A DNA stretch of 64,000 nt, from positions 1,364,001 through 1,428,000 of the forward strand of contig JANFOG010000002.1 in NCBI GenBank assembly GCA_024336345.1, in the 5' to 3' direction. The position numbers were made by a program, and so were the translations under genes. This stretch comes from Mariannaea sp. PMI_226 (Eukaryota > Ascomycota > Sordariomycetes > Hypocreales > Nectriaceae). Numbering within the stretch: the stretch's first letter is position 1; every line of letters starts with the position of its first letter. Of this stretch, positions 1 through 11,145 are shown piece after piece. The notes under the pieces are model-generated. The model made no database searches. It had not been told where the DNA came from and worked only from the letters and a program-made list of their open reading frames with translations.

Positions 1-2347
1 GAGTACCGCTGTGGGGAATACGTAGCGGGGAGCCTGGTCCCATCACCAAGCGGAATTCATCCTAACTCGTGGAGCTGAAGAGGGCCTACAGGCTATCCGT
101 GGGCAAAGTATCTTCAGGCTACCTTCCATATGTACGTACCTAGCTCCAGTAGGAGCTAGTCTACAGCGGCAACTTGTCAACGCTCGATTATTCTAGGTAG
201 GTAGGTAGGTAGGTATCCTTGTTTCCATTCGCACATATATGACTGGATTGAATGGCGGGTAAACAGTGAACTGCCCCCCTCTCAACCATGCATTGTACTG
301 TACCAACTTACAAAGTAACTCAATAAGAAGCAAGGGTTCCACGTTGAACCGGATGTTCGGATTGAACAAGGTGCTCATGTTGCTGACAAGGGTGGGTTTG
401 CCCTGGTGGTTTTGTGTTACCGGGCATCATTACCGAGGATAAGTATACGGGTCAGGGAGACAACGTGTGTTATGTAAGTACTCTGTAGAGTTATTTTCGT
501 TGGATCGCGAAAGTAGAAATAATCTCCAGTGCTTTTCGTAGACCATGACCACCGAGAAGGAGAGAGAGATGGATGTTACCTAGCTAAGAGTTGGAGGCGA
601 AATAAGTTACCACAGTGCACGGAGTTCTTCGTTTGCGTGACACCAATTTTCGTACGGTACCTACGTAGGGATGCATGCTACTTGACCACCTACCCCAAAA
701 GACAGTTGGTCAACGTGGGGGTTAGAATCATATTGTAAGCTCACTGCACTTCGGGAGGAGGGCTCATCAAGTTTTGGAGAATGGAGTCGAAAAGAGGGGT
801 TCAATCTCACTACTCTTTGACAGAATCAGTATCAATCTCGACGCTTTGCCTCTTCGGTTTCTCAGATATTTTCCTGTCCCGTCAGTTTGGAAACGTCAAA
901 TCAAGGCGAGAGTGGAGTCTGGCGTCCACTAGAACGCAACGGGGCATCCTCGGCTTTCGCATTCGCGCAATCATGGTCCCAGCCGTTAAACTACCAAGGG
1001 TCTTGACCATCCATTGCCGTAGTGGTCTTCCCATATCCGAGGGCATTGCCGACAGTGCTTGGTTATGAGCCCGCAGGGATGGTGATTTGGCTTTGTGATG
1101 AGAAGAAGTAGTTCGATACGTCACGGTGATGGAAAATCCCCAAAGCCGTGCCAGGAGCCAACGGAGCATACATGGGCCCATCATGGATGCCTACCAAGCT
1201 CACCTATTGAGCCGGGTCATGTAAATACATAGCTATGTTCCTGCCTCTATTTCAGCCAGGATAGCCTTGGCCGGCATCAAGAAGCAGTTAATATACAAGT
1301 GTACACTTTTCCTACTTACAAGAATTTGCCGACTTCGACATTCGCCAAGAAAGATCGTGATTTACCAGAGATGAAAACAGACAGGTAAGCTGCTGCTTTG
1401 GATTCGTACTTCGGTGCTATTATAGTGAGTCTTGAGTAGAATTTTCGTCACGATACCAACCAGCCTCGCAAGACCTTTCAGTCATTTGTACAACGGTATG
1501 GAGGTCGATCCTTTGTCCAACTTTAGTCCCTGGTTCACGTTCCTCTCCTTGTTGGAGCGCTTACAACACTCTATGAAGGTGGTGTATGCAACGAGTGGCA
1601 AAATGAGAACGCACAACTGCATATCGATAACCAACCAGTCCATCAAATGATGCAGAGAAGAGAGACAAAATAGGACGAAAAAAAAAAAAAAGCCGAAGTA
1701 CAAAACACGGACACAAACTGTCTGTCTGCAGTCTGTCAAACCACGCAGCAGCCCATGTAAAGGGTGTTGCTGCTGACTAACCTCACAAGGAGGACAGATG
1801 CAGATCAAAAGAAGTGGAGGTCTGGCTTTGCCAGCGCTGTTGAAGAAGGGAAGGAGGAATGACCCACACCACATGGTCCCTTATCGACGTTCCTTATCGA
1901 AACGCTGTTCATCTGTACAGGATCCATTGCACCCAGCTCTTCTCCACCTCATCAGCATAGCACATCCCTCACAGCTATCCACAATCTCTGTCGCTGTCGC
2001 TGCCGCTGCCGCCGTCGCCGTCGCACCCATACTGCCTCCAAATCTGATATAAGCAAGCAAGCAAACAACTGGCTGGGCTGCTTGCGGAACCACTGTGCCA
2101 TACCCTCCCCTCCCAAGGGCGCGTCCTTTTGAATTTCGAGACACCCATTCACTTGCATTATCCTAGTCTCACCTGCCCGCCCGTTCTCGGTCTTGGCTGT
2201 CTTGATGCTGCCCTGTAGTCTTTAAGCAACCGGTATGTGCCACACAGTCACAGTCACAGTCATGCAGCACTCCTCTCATTTGCCTCTCCCCTCATTATTA
2301 CTTGGACATGGTCTCTCTTAGTACAGTGGCCCTGCAACAAGCTCACA
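1..2347. other. Gene-free left end
   Basis: I see no coding region with recognisable protein sequence here. Open frames are short, overlap on both strands, and give low-complexity or non-conserved translations. A (TAGG)n run lies near 194-215 and a GCTGCCGC-type run near 1993-2022. The right part, roughly 1.9-2.3 kb, is pyrimidine-rich and contains CAGTCA repeats near 2247-2263. It probably holds the promoter and 5' leader of the VPS9-domain gene. Confidence 0.6.
194..215. repeat. (TAGG)n simple repeat
   Basis: Five consecutive TAGG units are visible. Short tetranucleotide runs of this type are common in intergenic DNA of this fungal group, and no function is implied. Confidence 0.85.
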
Positions 2348-4670
2348 ATGATCGTGTACAGCTCGGCTCAGAGGTTCATGGCTCCCCAAAGCCCCGCCAA
2401 GAGCTCTTCGGCTCGCCCACCCGCCGTGCGCATCGCCTCCGAATCTCGGTCCAAGCCTCAAACCTCGCAGGCCGCTACTCCCGACAATGGCGATCGTCTC
2501 CAGGTGCCCAAGAGGGCCCATACTTTTGCTAATGATGCCACTGCTGAGAATCCCTATACGCTGGGCCCTCACGCCTCAAATGGCCCCGATGCCTTCGACA
2601 CCGGCGACCAGTCAGACACCGATGATGCCCTTGAACCAACTCGAGCTTCAGTAGAGCTCGACATCTTGCCAATTGAGCTGATTACTTTGGTCGATAGGTA
2701 CCTTTTCCACGACTCCTACCTCTGGTTCGCCGTACTCTAACCGGATCTAGCTTCATTGATTCCCTATCGGCCAAGGTCCATCCTACCCCGCCTAATATCG
2801 AGAGACTTTCCCAGAACTTTCAAGAGTTCTACGCGACCGCCTCATCTCATATCAATACCCATATCAATGCTCTCGCAACGAAGCAGAGCCGTGATGTTTC
2901 TCCCGCTCCCTCATCATCATCCATCTCCTCCGCCGCCAGCCGCCTGCGATCCAAGGCGAGTGCCCTCAACGTAAAGGACAAGTCGAAGGACTCAGAACAA
3001 CAAATGATCACCAGCGATGAGCTCGCCAATAGAAAAAGGGCTAGAAAAGTATTAGAAGCAAAGAGGGGCCTGCTAGAAGAGGCTGTCGAACGCAGACTGT
3101 GCGAGGGCATCTATGATCGCATCTATCAGCATCGGAGCACGCAAGATGAAGCCCAGGACGACAAGCTTCGTTCCAAGACGGCAGCACTTGCCCTCGTTGG
3201 AATCGGCCCTGCCGACTTGGGAATTGATCTAGGTGACGATGCAAACCAATCCCCAGAGGCTACCACAGCGAAGTTGGAGGAGATTAAAAACCGGTTAGGG
3301 CTGGCGAGGCGGGATCTTGCCATGATGGCCCAGAAGAGATACCCCCTCGGAAAGATTAACCACCTCAAGGCTGCTCACAAAAGTATTGTAGATACGCTGG
3401 CGCATTTTCATCCATCTGCTTCTGCGGATGAGATCATGCCGATGCTGATCTACACTCTCATCACTTTAGCCCCCGAAGATCTACATGTCATTAGCGATGT
3501 TCACTTCATCCAGTCCTTCCGATGGGAGCCCAAACTTACGGGAGAGGCCGCTTACTGCCTAACCAACCTAGAGGCTTGCGTCAGCTTCCTCCAAACTGTC
3601 GATCTAGCCACGTTGCGCGAGGATGAGCACCCATCTGGTCCAGCCAAGAGTTCAAGTCCCAAGACCGAGACGTTCCCGCCTGCATACAGCCAGGGAACCA
3701 CACCACTGACTCAAAGCGCTCCAGAAACGTCCAAAGAAACTGCCATCGCTGAAAAGCCCGCCGCTATATCAGGCGGTTTGAAGGCTGCGACTGCTTTACG
3801 AAACAGGCGGTTGAGTGATCTTGTCAATACGCCTGCGCAGGCATTTGGCGCTGCAAGTGATGCCGTTTTTAGTACCGCTGATCAGGGGTTAAAAACCATC
3901 TCCAATAGCGTGGGGGATAGTTATAAGTTCCTTCTCGGTAAACTACGAGAGCACCAAGACGGTTCACGAGACTCCATCATCGTTCCAAGGACTCTTGATG
4001 ACGCCCGTAAACTCGTGAGCACTCCGCCTCCCGAGGATGACGACTCTGCTGGGATCAACTCCCTTCTCGATCCGGACAGTGCTGAGAACCAAAAACGCCC
4101 TGGCCAACGGGAAGATCGTGTACTCAACCTCATCAGTGGTCGTCGGGATCACAGCACCGACAGCAACCGCAGTCAGCGAAGCGCCAGCTCCTCCAAAAAG
4201 GTCCTTTTCGCCTCCGAGGACCCTCGTGCCGGAGGCGCCACTCCATCACCAAGCCAGAATCCTGCCGTCCTCGAACAGATGCGTAATTTGGGCAATTCAT
4301 TCAACCCGATGGCTCGATTGCCGAGCATTAGCATGATTCGTGGTTTCGGCCGCACAAACTCGACACCAGCTACCCCTCCCCCAGCGGCCAAGGAATCAAA
4401 ACCTGCAGACGGAGGCGATCTAGCAACTGTAAGCTTGTCCCTTTCCATGAAAATTGCATCATATCAGACTAACCAAACGAGAAGGCGTTTCCCGATATCG
4501 CGGCGATCTTGCCTCCCAAGGATATTCCAAAGATCGCACCGCCTAACAAGCGTTTCATGGAAATTCAGACGCCTGGAGAGCTCAGGCTCGGCGAGGTCCT
4601 CGACCTCTTGCGTGACTATCGCCGACTTGCTGGAGCACTTAAGGACTTGGGAGCCTTTGAAACGAAGTAA
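2348..4670 (+). CDS. VPS9-domain Rab guanine nucleotide exchange factor
   Basis: Spliced model: 2348-2697, 2751-4428, 4482-4670, about 738 aa. Intron 1 has GTACCT..TAG with a CTAAC branch site. Intron 2 has GTAAGC..GAG with GACTAAC. Reading through intron 2 gives a false C-terminus, whereas splicing restores a conserved-looking tail ending in FETK. The N-terminal 110 residues are Ser/Pro-rich. A helical region follows, then a VPS9 domain at roughly residues 340-415, including MPMLIYTLITLAPEDL and the later EAAYCLTNLEACVSFL. VPS9 domains activate Rab5-type GTPases in endosomal traffic. The rest is a low-complexity Ser-rich linker and a final charged helix. The ATG at 2348 has A at -3; the ATG at 2378 is in frame and also possible. 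It is probably a Vps9/Muk1-like GEF, but I cannot assign the exact orthologue. Confidence 0.85.
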
Positions 4671-5508
4671 AGGACTCGTGGGGAGCAGGGGGAGCGAGAG
4701 AGATGGGAGAATACTTTCTAAGCCTGCCAAGGCCAACGGAAAGGATTATCTACGTGAGAGAATAAAGGGAGCATCATAGACTTGAAAGGTAGTGGCGTTG
4801 GCGTAGGCATTGACAAACTTTTCTGGGCTATAGAATATATAACCTTTTCTTCTGGGCATCGCGTTGGCTCATGACGACGAGCAAGCAAACCTCGTTCAGA
4901 TTGGAGCTTTCATATTAGGAACTTCTGGCCGAGATGACATATGTGAAGAAGAAAGGAAGATAGAGGAACAAAGGGACACGACACAGACATTTGGCGTTGG
5001 TTATGACCGGTGGCGGCCGCTTGCATTAAACTGCCATTCTAGCTATAATTTACCTATCATAACGCCTAGGATAGCGTTATCCTCTCTTAGAATTGTGATC
5101 AAAATGATACCAAGATAAAAAAAAATCACAAATGCCGCCCAGAATACTAAAAATCCTTGCGTGTTTTACTTTTCCGACGCCAAGCTTGTCATCTCGGAAG
5201 GGAACATGATTCCGAGATGCAGGGAAATCACTTTCAACAACTTGCTCCTCGCTTCAACTCCTTACTTGGTGAAAATGCGTCTAGTCAGAAAAACTTGTTG
5301 TGCACCAAGTATACGCCGAGACTCCTAGGCCAAGACACGTGCTGCTCCTTTGTTGTCGTTATGTGAAGGTAAGAAGAAATAAACATGTATGGGAAGAAAA
5401 AAGGATGCAATCCAGATATGCCCTGGACCCCCCTAGGTATGGGCCTTGGATGCGTCCGTGATGAGGAAAACAGACCAAAGGGGTCAAACCCCCTACATCA
5501 TTAGCTCT
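4671..5508. other. Convergent intergenic region
   Basis: This lies between the stop codons of the VPS9 gene (+) and the TRK transporter (-), so it should hold both 3' UTRs. It is A/T-rich in parts, with A-runs near 5118 and 5398. I see no gene. Confidence 0.6.
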
Positions 5509-8500
5509 TTAGACAATAGGAGCGGTTTCTGCTTTCCGCGGATGGAAGTTATGAGATGCAATGGTACGCAGGGGACCAAGTTCATCCACTTCTTCACTCC
5601 GGTTAGGTACAGTAACAGCTCGTTGAAATCCTTGCTGCTCCTCAACCTGGTCCTGCTGCTGTGCTTGTGATGAGGAGGATTGGGTTCGTTTGTGGCCGTG
5701 AATGGTATCGCCACGGACGACAGGACCTGGGAACAGGAACTGTGTGATAATATGACTGTTCGTCCTCTCTCGGTCTTGGCCACGACTGACACTGCGACGG
5801 CGACCGGAAACATTACCGTTGGCCTGATAGTCAGTGCCCGTTGTTGACGCCACCGTATTTGAATGAACTAACACCGGCTGGTCTACCTCCGCTTCTGTGT
5901 TGAAGCGAGACTCGCTAGGAAGTAGAATAGCTCGATCCAATCCATAAGGAAGACCACGGTGTCGGCCTCGAATTTGCATAGCAACGATGATAAGTTTGCC
6001 AACGACAGTGAATTGAGAGCAGAGAGCAGCATTGTAGGTTAGGCCTCCAATACTCAGGCCGACGGTGCCGTAGGCGCTGACAACTTCGAATAACACTGCA
6101 AAGAGGTCGAAGTCTCCCTTCTTAAGCTTGTTTCCCTCGCTGATGGCGAGAAAGAAGAAGCCAAGAAAGACGTACCACAAATCGAAAGATAGCTGGCGTC
6201 GCAAATGGGTACTGACATAAGAAAAGGCGCTGGCTTCCATTGCGGCGCCGTCCTCATCTGTGTCAGGGTAAACTCCTAACGATTTCTCCTCGTAGACATT
6301 GGTTCTTCGAATAGAGATGGCAATGGGGAAAATTGAAATGTACATCATGATCAAGTATAAAACTGGCATAGCGGGATTAAGCGCTAGTAGGCTGAAGCAA
6401 GAGAAGCCTGCAGTTCGTGTAGACGCTGCCTGGAAGAGGCCGTCTGCAATTCGCGTATGGACGGGAAGGTCCTCCACGACCTCAGAGTGAAGCTGCCATC
6501 AGTCAGTATCTGAAAGAAATAAAAAATTATCCAGTGAGAGGTGCGTACATCGAGAACAATGAAAAAAACTAGGTCAATAATGTTGAGAACCACGAGAGTC
6601 CAAAACAGCCACCAATTGGCACTTGACGGGAACAGCAAGGTAAAGCAACGTCGAGGGTGATCGAGAAGGAACCTCAGCTCTTCCCAGACACCGGAGCCGG
6701 TAGGGACAATCTTGGAGAGGACCCAGATGATGAAGCGAAGCATCACTGGGAACCCTGTATTTCCGATAATGACGAAGAACCACAAAATGACCATGACGTA
6801 GTCTGAGGTGTTGAATGAGTTCATACTGTCGGGGGTCAAAGTGAAGCCCAGATCCATATAGGCAGAATTGGCTGTGAAGAAACCCCACCAGACTTTCGAA
6901 ACACCTGCACTCTCCACAATGTCACCGTAATGGTTGTTGTTCAGAATGAAGCCTATCAAGCAGACGGCAGACAATATTTGAAAGCCCCAGAAATAGAATA
7001 TCAGGATAATGGCCAAGGTTCTGAGGGATCGATACTCGATGCCACCCAATTCCTCGCGTTGTTCGCTCGTCAATCCTAGGAAGTTGGAGTTTCGGCCTAT
7101 GGTTGGGGTGTAACTTAGATAGGGCATATCTTGGGTGTTGGTGTTTGTGAAGGCCGTCTTGATGGTGTCTATGGTGCGAGTTCGGAAAGCGCTCGCCGAT
7201 CTCCCACTCTCGTTATCCTCAAGAACTCTTCTCTGGCTGCTACGACTGAAAGCTCGAGGTCTTCGGTATCGGAATGTCGAATTATTGCCATTGGCTCTCG
7301 CATCTTGGTTAGTATCTCCCTTTTCAGGCCGCTCGGGCTCAGCGATAACGATAGTAGGGCGGCGATCGCGAGGTACTCGGGAGGCAAATAGGCCAGTACC
7401 TTGCCTCGAATTGTTAGATCGAATGACAGTAATGTTGTCATCATCTTCATCTGCCTCGCCCTCCTCGATCCGCCTAGGTCCCATCCCCCTCTCAGCATCT
7501 CGTGGGCCAGGAATCCATAAAGTCTCGTCGGCATTGTCCTGATTCCGCTGGCGCTCAAGAATGGCGATGTGTTCTGCATTTGGCCGCCTCTGGGGGAATT
7601 TAGTGAGGTCATCACCTACTCCATCGCTCCTTTTGACTGTGTCTGCAAATGTGATTGCGGTCGGCGCGGCTCCGACAACGGGGTTCTGTGTCTGCACACC
7701 CATGTCGCTGTGGCTGTCACTGTGTTCCTCTTCGGGTCGTTCGAGAGGGCCGAGTTCCATACTATTGGTCCGTCCACCTGACACAGTGGCTGTGTCACTC
7801 TCTGAGCTATTCGCAGGGGTCGGCTTGGCGGGCAGGTAAGCATCCTCGTCGTCGTCAACTATGGCTTGCGATTGGTTTCCTTCATTGCTGTCAATAAGAA
7901 TCCCGTCGTTCGTGATTCTGGGAGGTCGGCCGCGAGGAGGAATCACAGTGATGTTGCGGCCGTTCACGCCTTCCTCGGCGTCGCGGGTGCTATTCTGTGT
8001 TCGTGCCTTTGACTTCGATTTAGACAGAGTACCACGTCGTTGTCTCGCATCCTTAACCCAGCCTTGGAATCTTTTTTCGAACCAGTACAATCGCAAGAAA
8101 ACCACGGAGCTGTGCAGAGTGATGGGGTTGGACATCATGGTAAAAAGATAGATCACTATCTGCTGAAAGGTGGTGAGGGTGTTAACGTCCTGAGGGTTGA
8201 GACCAGCCTGGGTGTTGGCACCACTAGCAAACATAAGTGCGTTGACATAGCTGGCGGTGCTGGTACTTGAGAAGTGAATGATGATGGACGCCAGGAGTGT
8301 TGCGCCAATGATCCAGGTATCTGCATTAGTTTGAGTCAGTGAGTTCAGTTGTCAATTAAGGACAATTGTCCACCACGTGGGTGGTGTTATGGTGGGGGGA
8401 CTGATTGATGCAGACCACAACGTAATGCTGGAGAATAAACGGACAGCAGTTCGCATCGGGAGGAGGATATGCGCCGGTATGTCGCATTGGCAACGGGAGG

Positions 8501-8645
8501 CGGCATTGACATCTAATCAAGGACCTGAAAGTAGAGACAACTTACAATGCACTGATATGAAATTGAAATGCGGCGTTTTGGACACAAATGGCGGCTTGAT
8601 GGCCTTGATTTGTGCCCAGCAAAAATTGAGCGCCTGTTCAAACAT
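5509..8645 (-). CDS. TRK1: TRK-type high-affinity potassium transporter
   Basis: Spliced model, complement: exon 1 8546-8645, exon 2 6549-8320, exon 3 5509-6492, about 951 aa. Exon 1 encodes MFEQALNFCWAQIKAIK.., and the junction restores the family sequence SVHYTWIIG. The 56-nt second intron sits after FFIVLD and joins LHSEVVEDLP. Four pore loops with the selectivity-filter glycines are visible: NTQAGLN (residues 69-75), DLGFTLTPDSM, STRTAGFS and VSAYGTVGLS. Between the first and second pore units lies a long hydrophilic, acidic and Arg/Ser-rich cytoplasmic loop of about 300 residues, typical of fungal TRK proteins. The C-terminal tail is hydrophilic and Gln-rich. The protein should act in the plasma membrane for K+ uptake. 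The 225-nt first intron is the least certain element. Confidence 0.93.
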
Positions 8646-9097
8646 GACGCACGCAGCGAAGCAAGATTGCCCCGGGTCGAAGAGAGGGAGAGGGAGAGAG
8701 AGACGTCTAATTCAGATGGCTGAGAGGTGAGAGAGCAACAAGGTTGGTGCTGCAAATTCCAGCGGGATCCAGCGGAAACCAGCGGCCGGTCAATGGAATC
8801 AAAGACGCATGGTGAAGGGGTGGCGGGAGCAGGGCGGAAGCAGGGCGGAAGCGGTAATGAAGTGTTTAGAGGTCGATCAATCGGTAGATTGGCAGAAGCC
8901 GCGGAGGGACGAGTGTGAAGACAAGAGTGGAAGAGTGAAGAATGAGGAAAATCGAAGGTGACGGGATGTTGACACAAAGTTTAGGGCCGACTAGGGTCCA
9001 AGGAAAAGGGTACGAACGGGGAGGATTTGGTGATGCTGGGGAAGGGGTGTGGTGATGAATGGGCGGGACGGCCGAGCTTGGGAGTGGTGAGTGGGTG

Positions 9098-9131
9098 GTG
9101 AGTGGTAGTGGTGAGTGGTAGTGGTGAGTGG
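9098..9131. repeat. 13-bp tandem repeat
   Basis: The unit GTGAGTGGTAGTG occurs at 9098-9110 and 9111-9123, with a partial third copy after it. Flanking sequence is GTGG-rich. It lies in the purine-rich region upstream of the TRK gene. Confidence 0.8.
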
Positions 9132-11097
9132 CGGACCAGGGCCGTTGGTGACTTGTAGAGTGCGGTGGCTTAGAGGAGCAAGAATATGGATCCAGAAGCC
9201 GCCGAGATTGACTAGTCAGTGCCTTCGGTGGTGGCCAAGGATGGAGTACTGTGTACTTGGTGTTAAGTTGTGGATGGCGCGTAGGTAGCTGGTAGCTGGT
9301 CTGGAAGAGGTTGTACTAGACCTGAAAGCACGGGTATTGGCGAGGAGGAAGAGAAGAGCAGGACGGGATAGCTTGCTAGGTAGGATTTGATGGATATTTA
9401 TGAATAAGACAATATATCCGCAAGTCGTATATATAAAACGGTGAGCAATTGGGAGGTCGGAAACGATCCGGTACAGGGCAGATATGGAGCCAGGAGAGAC
9501 CAAACAAAGGTCAATTGGAAAAGAAAAAAAAACAGGGAGGGATGAGAGGAACACGAATAGGATCAAACGGTAGTAGGCAAGGTCAATGGCACAAAGATTA
9601 CTTGTCCAAAGCGAAGCGAGGTGATGTTGGTAACGCGAGATAAGGCCAGAGGAAAACAACCTGGCAAAAAGAACCGGAGAGGGAACGGGGATGGGAAGAA
9701 AGTTGGCTTCCCGAATAAGCTCCGGACGCAAGAAGACAGGAAAGGCAAATGATGATGAGATAGGATATGCAAGAATGCAAAGCTGAGATATGATAGAAAA
9801 AAAGGGGTGGTCAATTATAGGATGAGAAAAGGCGGTAGAATGGAAGATGGTGGTTGTCGGTGTTCTTGGTGTTGTTCCCTCGGCTCAAGGTCAAGTCGGA
9901 ACGAAGAGGGAAACAAAGATATCTAGTAGGTCTGTACGGAGTAGGTAGCGAGGGACTGAAAGAGAGCGACTCGGAATGCGCAATGTCAACACGAGGGCTC
10001 ACGCAACCATGGGCGAGACCCTTGACCAAGGACGGGGACCTGCAGGTAGGTCGTCAAGAAGAACAGGGCACGTCCAGGGAAAGAATACGGTAGAACAATA
10101 CGCAGTACAAGGGGGGAGAACCTGTAATCTCTGTATGCGGAGAGATTGACTTGTTGGCTGAGTGGCCAAAAAAAAAAAAAAAAAAATATGGCGTAATAAG
10201 CGGCAACAAGAACGGTACCTAGAAATAATTGATTGCTTGCAGGGACGGGCTGGTGTGTAGCGCACGCATAGGTGGTCTGAAAGAGGCAAAGAAACCGGGG
10301 CTGGGAGGAACGAAAAGAAGGCGATCTTGAAAAGAAAAGCTTGTTCGCGTTTAGTTCCAGCCGGTACCTTTCAACGTACCCACTGAGCCACAGAAGTAGG
10401 TACTTGACATGTTTTATTTGCCTCCGCGCGACAGGAGTAGGTACCGCAGTACGGGAGTAATCTGAAGGTAGCTCATTAAATGCTCGATAGTGTACCCAAC
10501 GGCTGGTATTAGGAGCCCCATAACGTATGGGCCTTCAGCGGATCAGAGCATCCGCTTTGGATTCAGCTTTATTACTCTTCCATTTCTCCTGTATGCACAG
10601 ATTAGTTACGGATACTATGGAGCGTGTACTAGAGTACTTCGTACAGTCATGTACTATGTACGGGGCTTTGTCGGGTTGGTATGGTGAGCGTAGCAGGAGT
10701 TGAAGATGGACACGTCAAGGGCAACTTGAACAGCCTGTTGGGCAAGGCACCTTCTTGACTTAGCAACGGGATAGGTATCTTGGCTACAAAGTAGGCACTT
10801 ACCCATGTAACTGCAGCTACTATGTATGCACTACCTATCCTTGGATGCAATAGCAATGACAATGGCAAAGACAAATTGGCTTACCTACACAAGTGCTTGT
10901 TTTCACACCTTTTACTTACCCAAGGCACAACAGATTACTCCGTCCGCCGTAATAATAATTGATGACCATGCCACTTCGTACTATGTACCACTGAAATCAT
11001 TTCCCATGCTCCCCGGCCCCGCCGCTCCGCTGCAGCGCGCAGCGGACGCCAAGATTGGAGGCTTTTGGCTTTTGGAGCTATTTATCTGCAAGCGGAG

Positions 11098-11145
11098 ATC
11101 CGCTGTACAATCCGCTGGACAATCCGCTGGGCCATCCGCTGGGCA
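11098..11145. repeat. 12-bp tandem repeat, four units
   Basis: Four head-to-tail 12-bp units begin with ATCCGCTG at 11098, 11110, 11122 and 11134. They differ only in the last four bases (TACA, GACA, GGCC, GGCA). The run lies in gene-free DNA. Confidence 0.85.

Noticed and set aside
4429..4779. C-terminal extension of the VPS9 protein by reading through 4429-4481
   Set aside because: The segment has perfect intron signals, and splicing gives a conserved-looking tail with a stop at 4670. The unspliced tail is Arg/Ser-rich and unlike the family.
9216..9731. 171-codon open frame on the minus strand upstream of TRK
   Set aside because: It lies in the pyrimidine-rich tract, whose composition alone gives Leu/Ser/Phe-rich open frames. 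It has no recognisable family, and it is more likely leader or promoter DNA.
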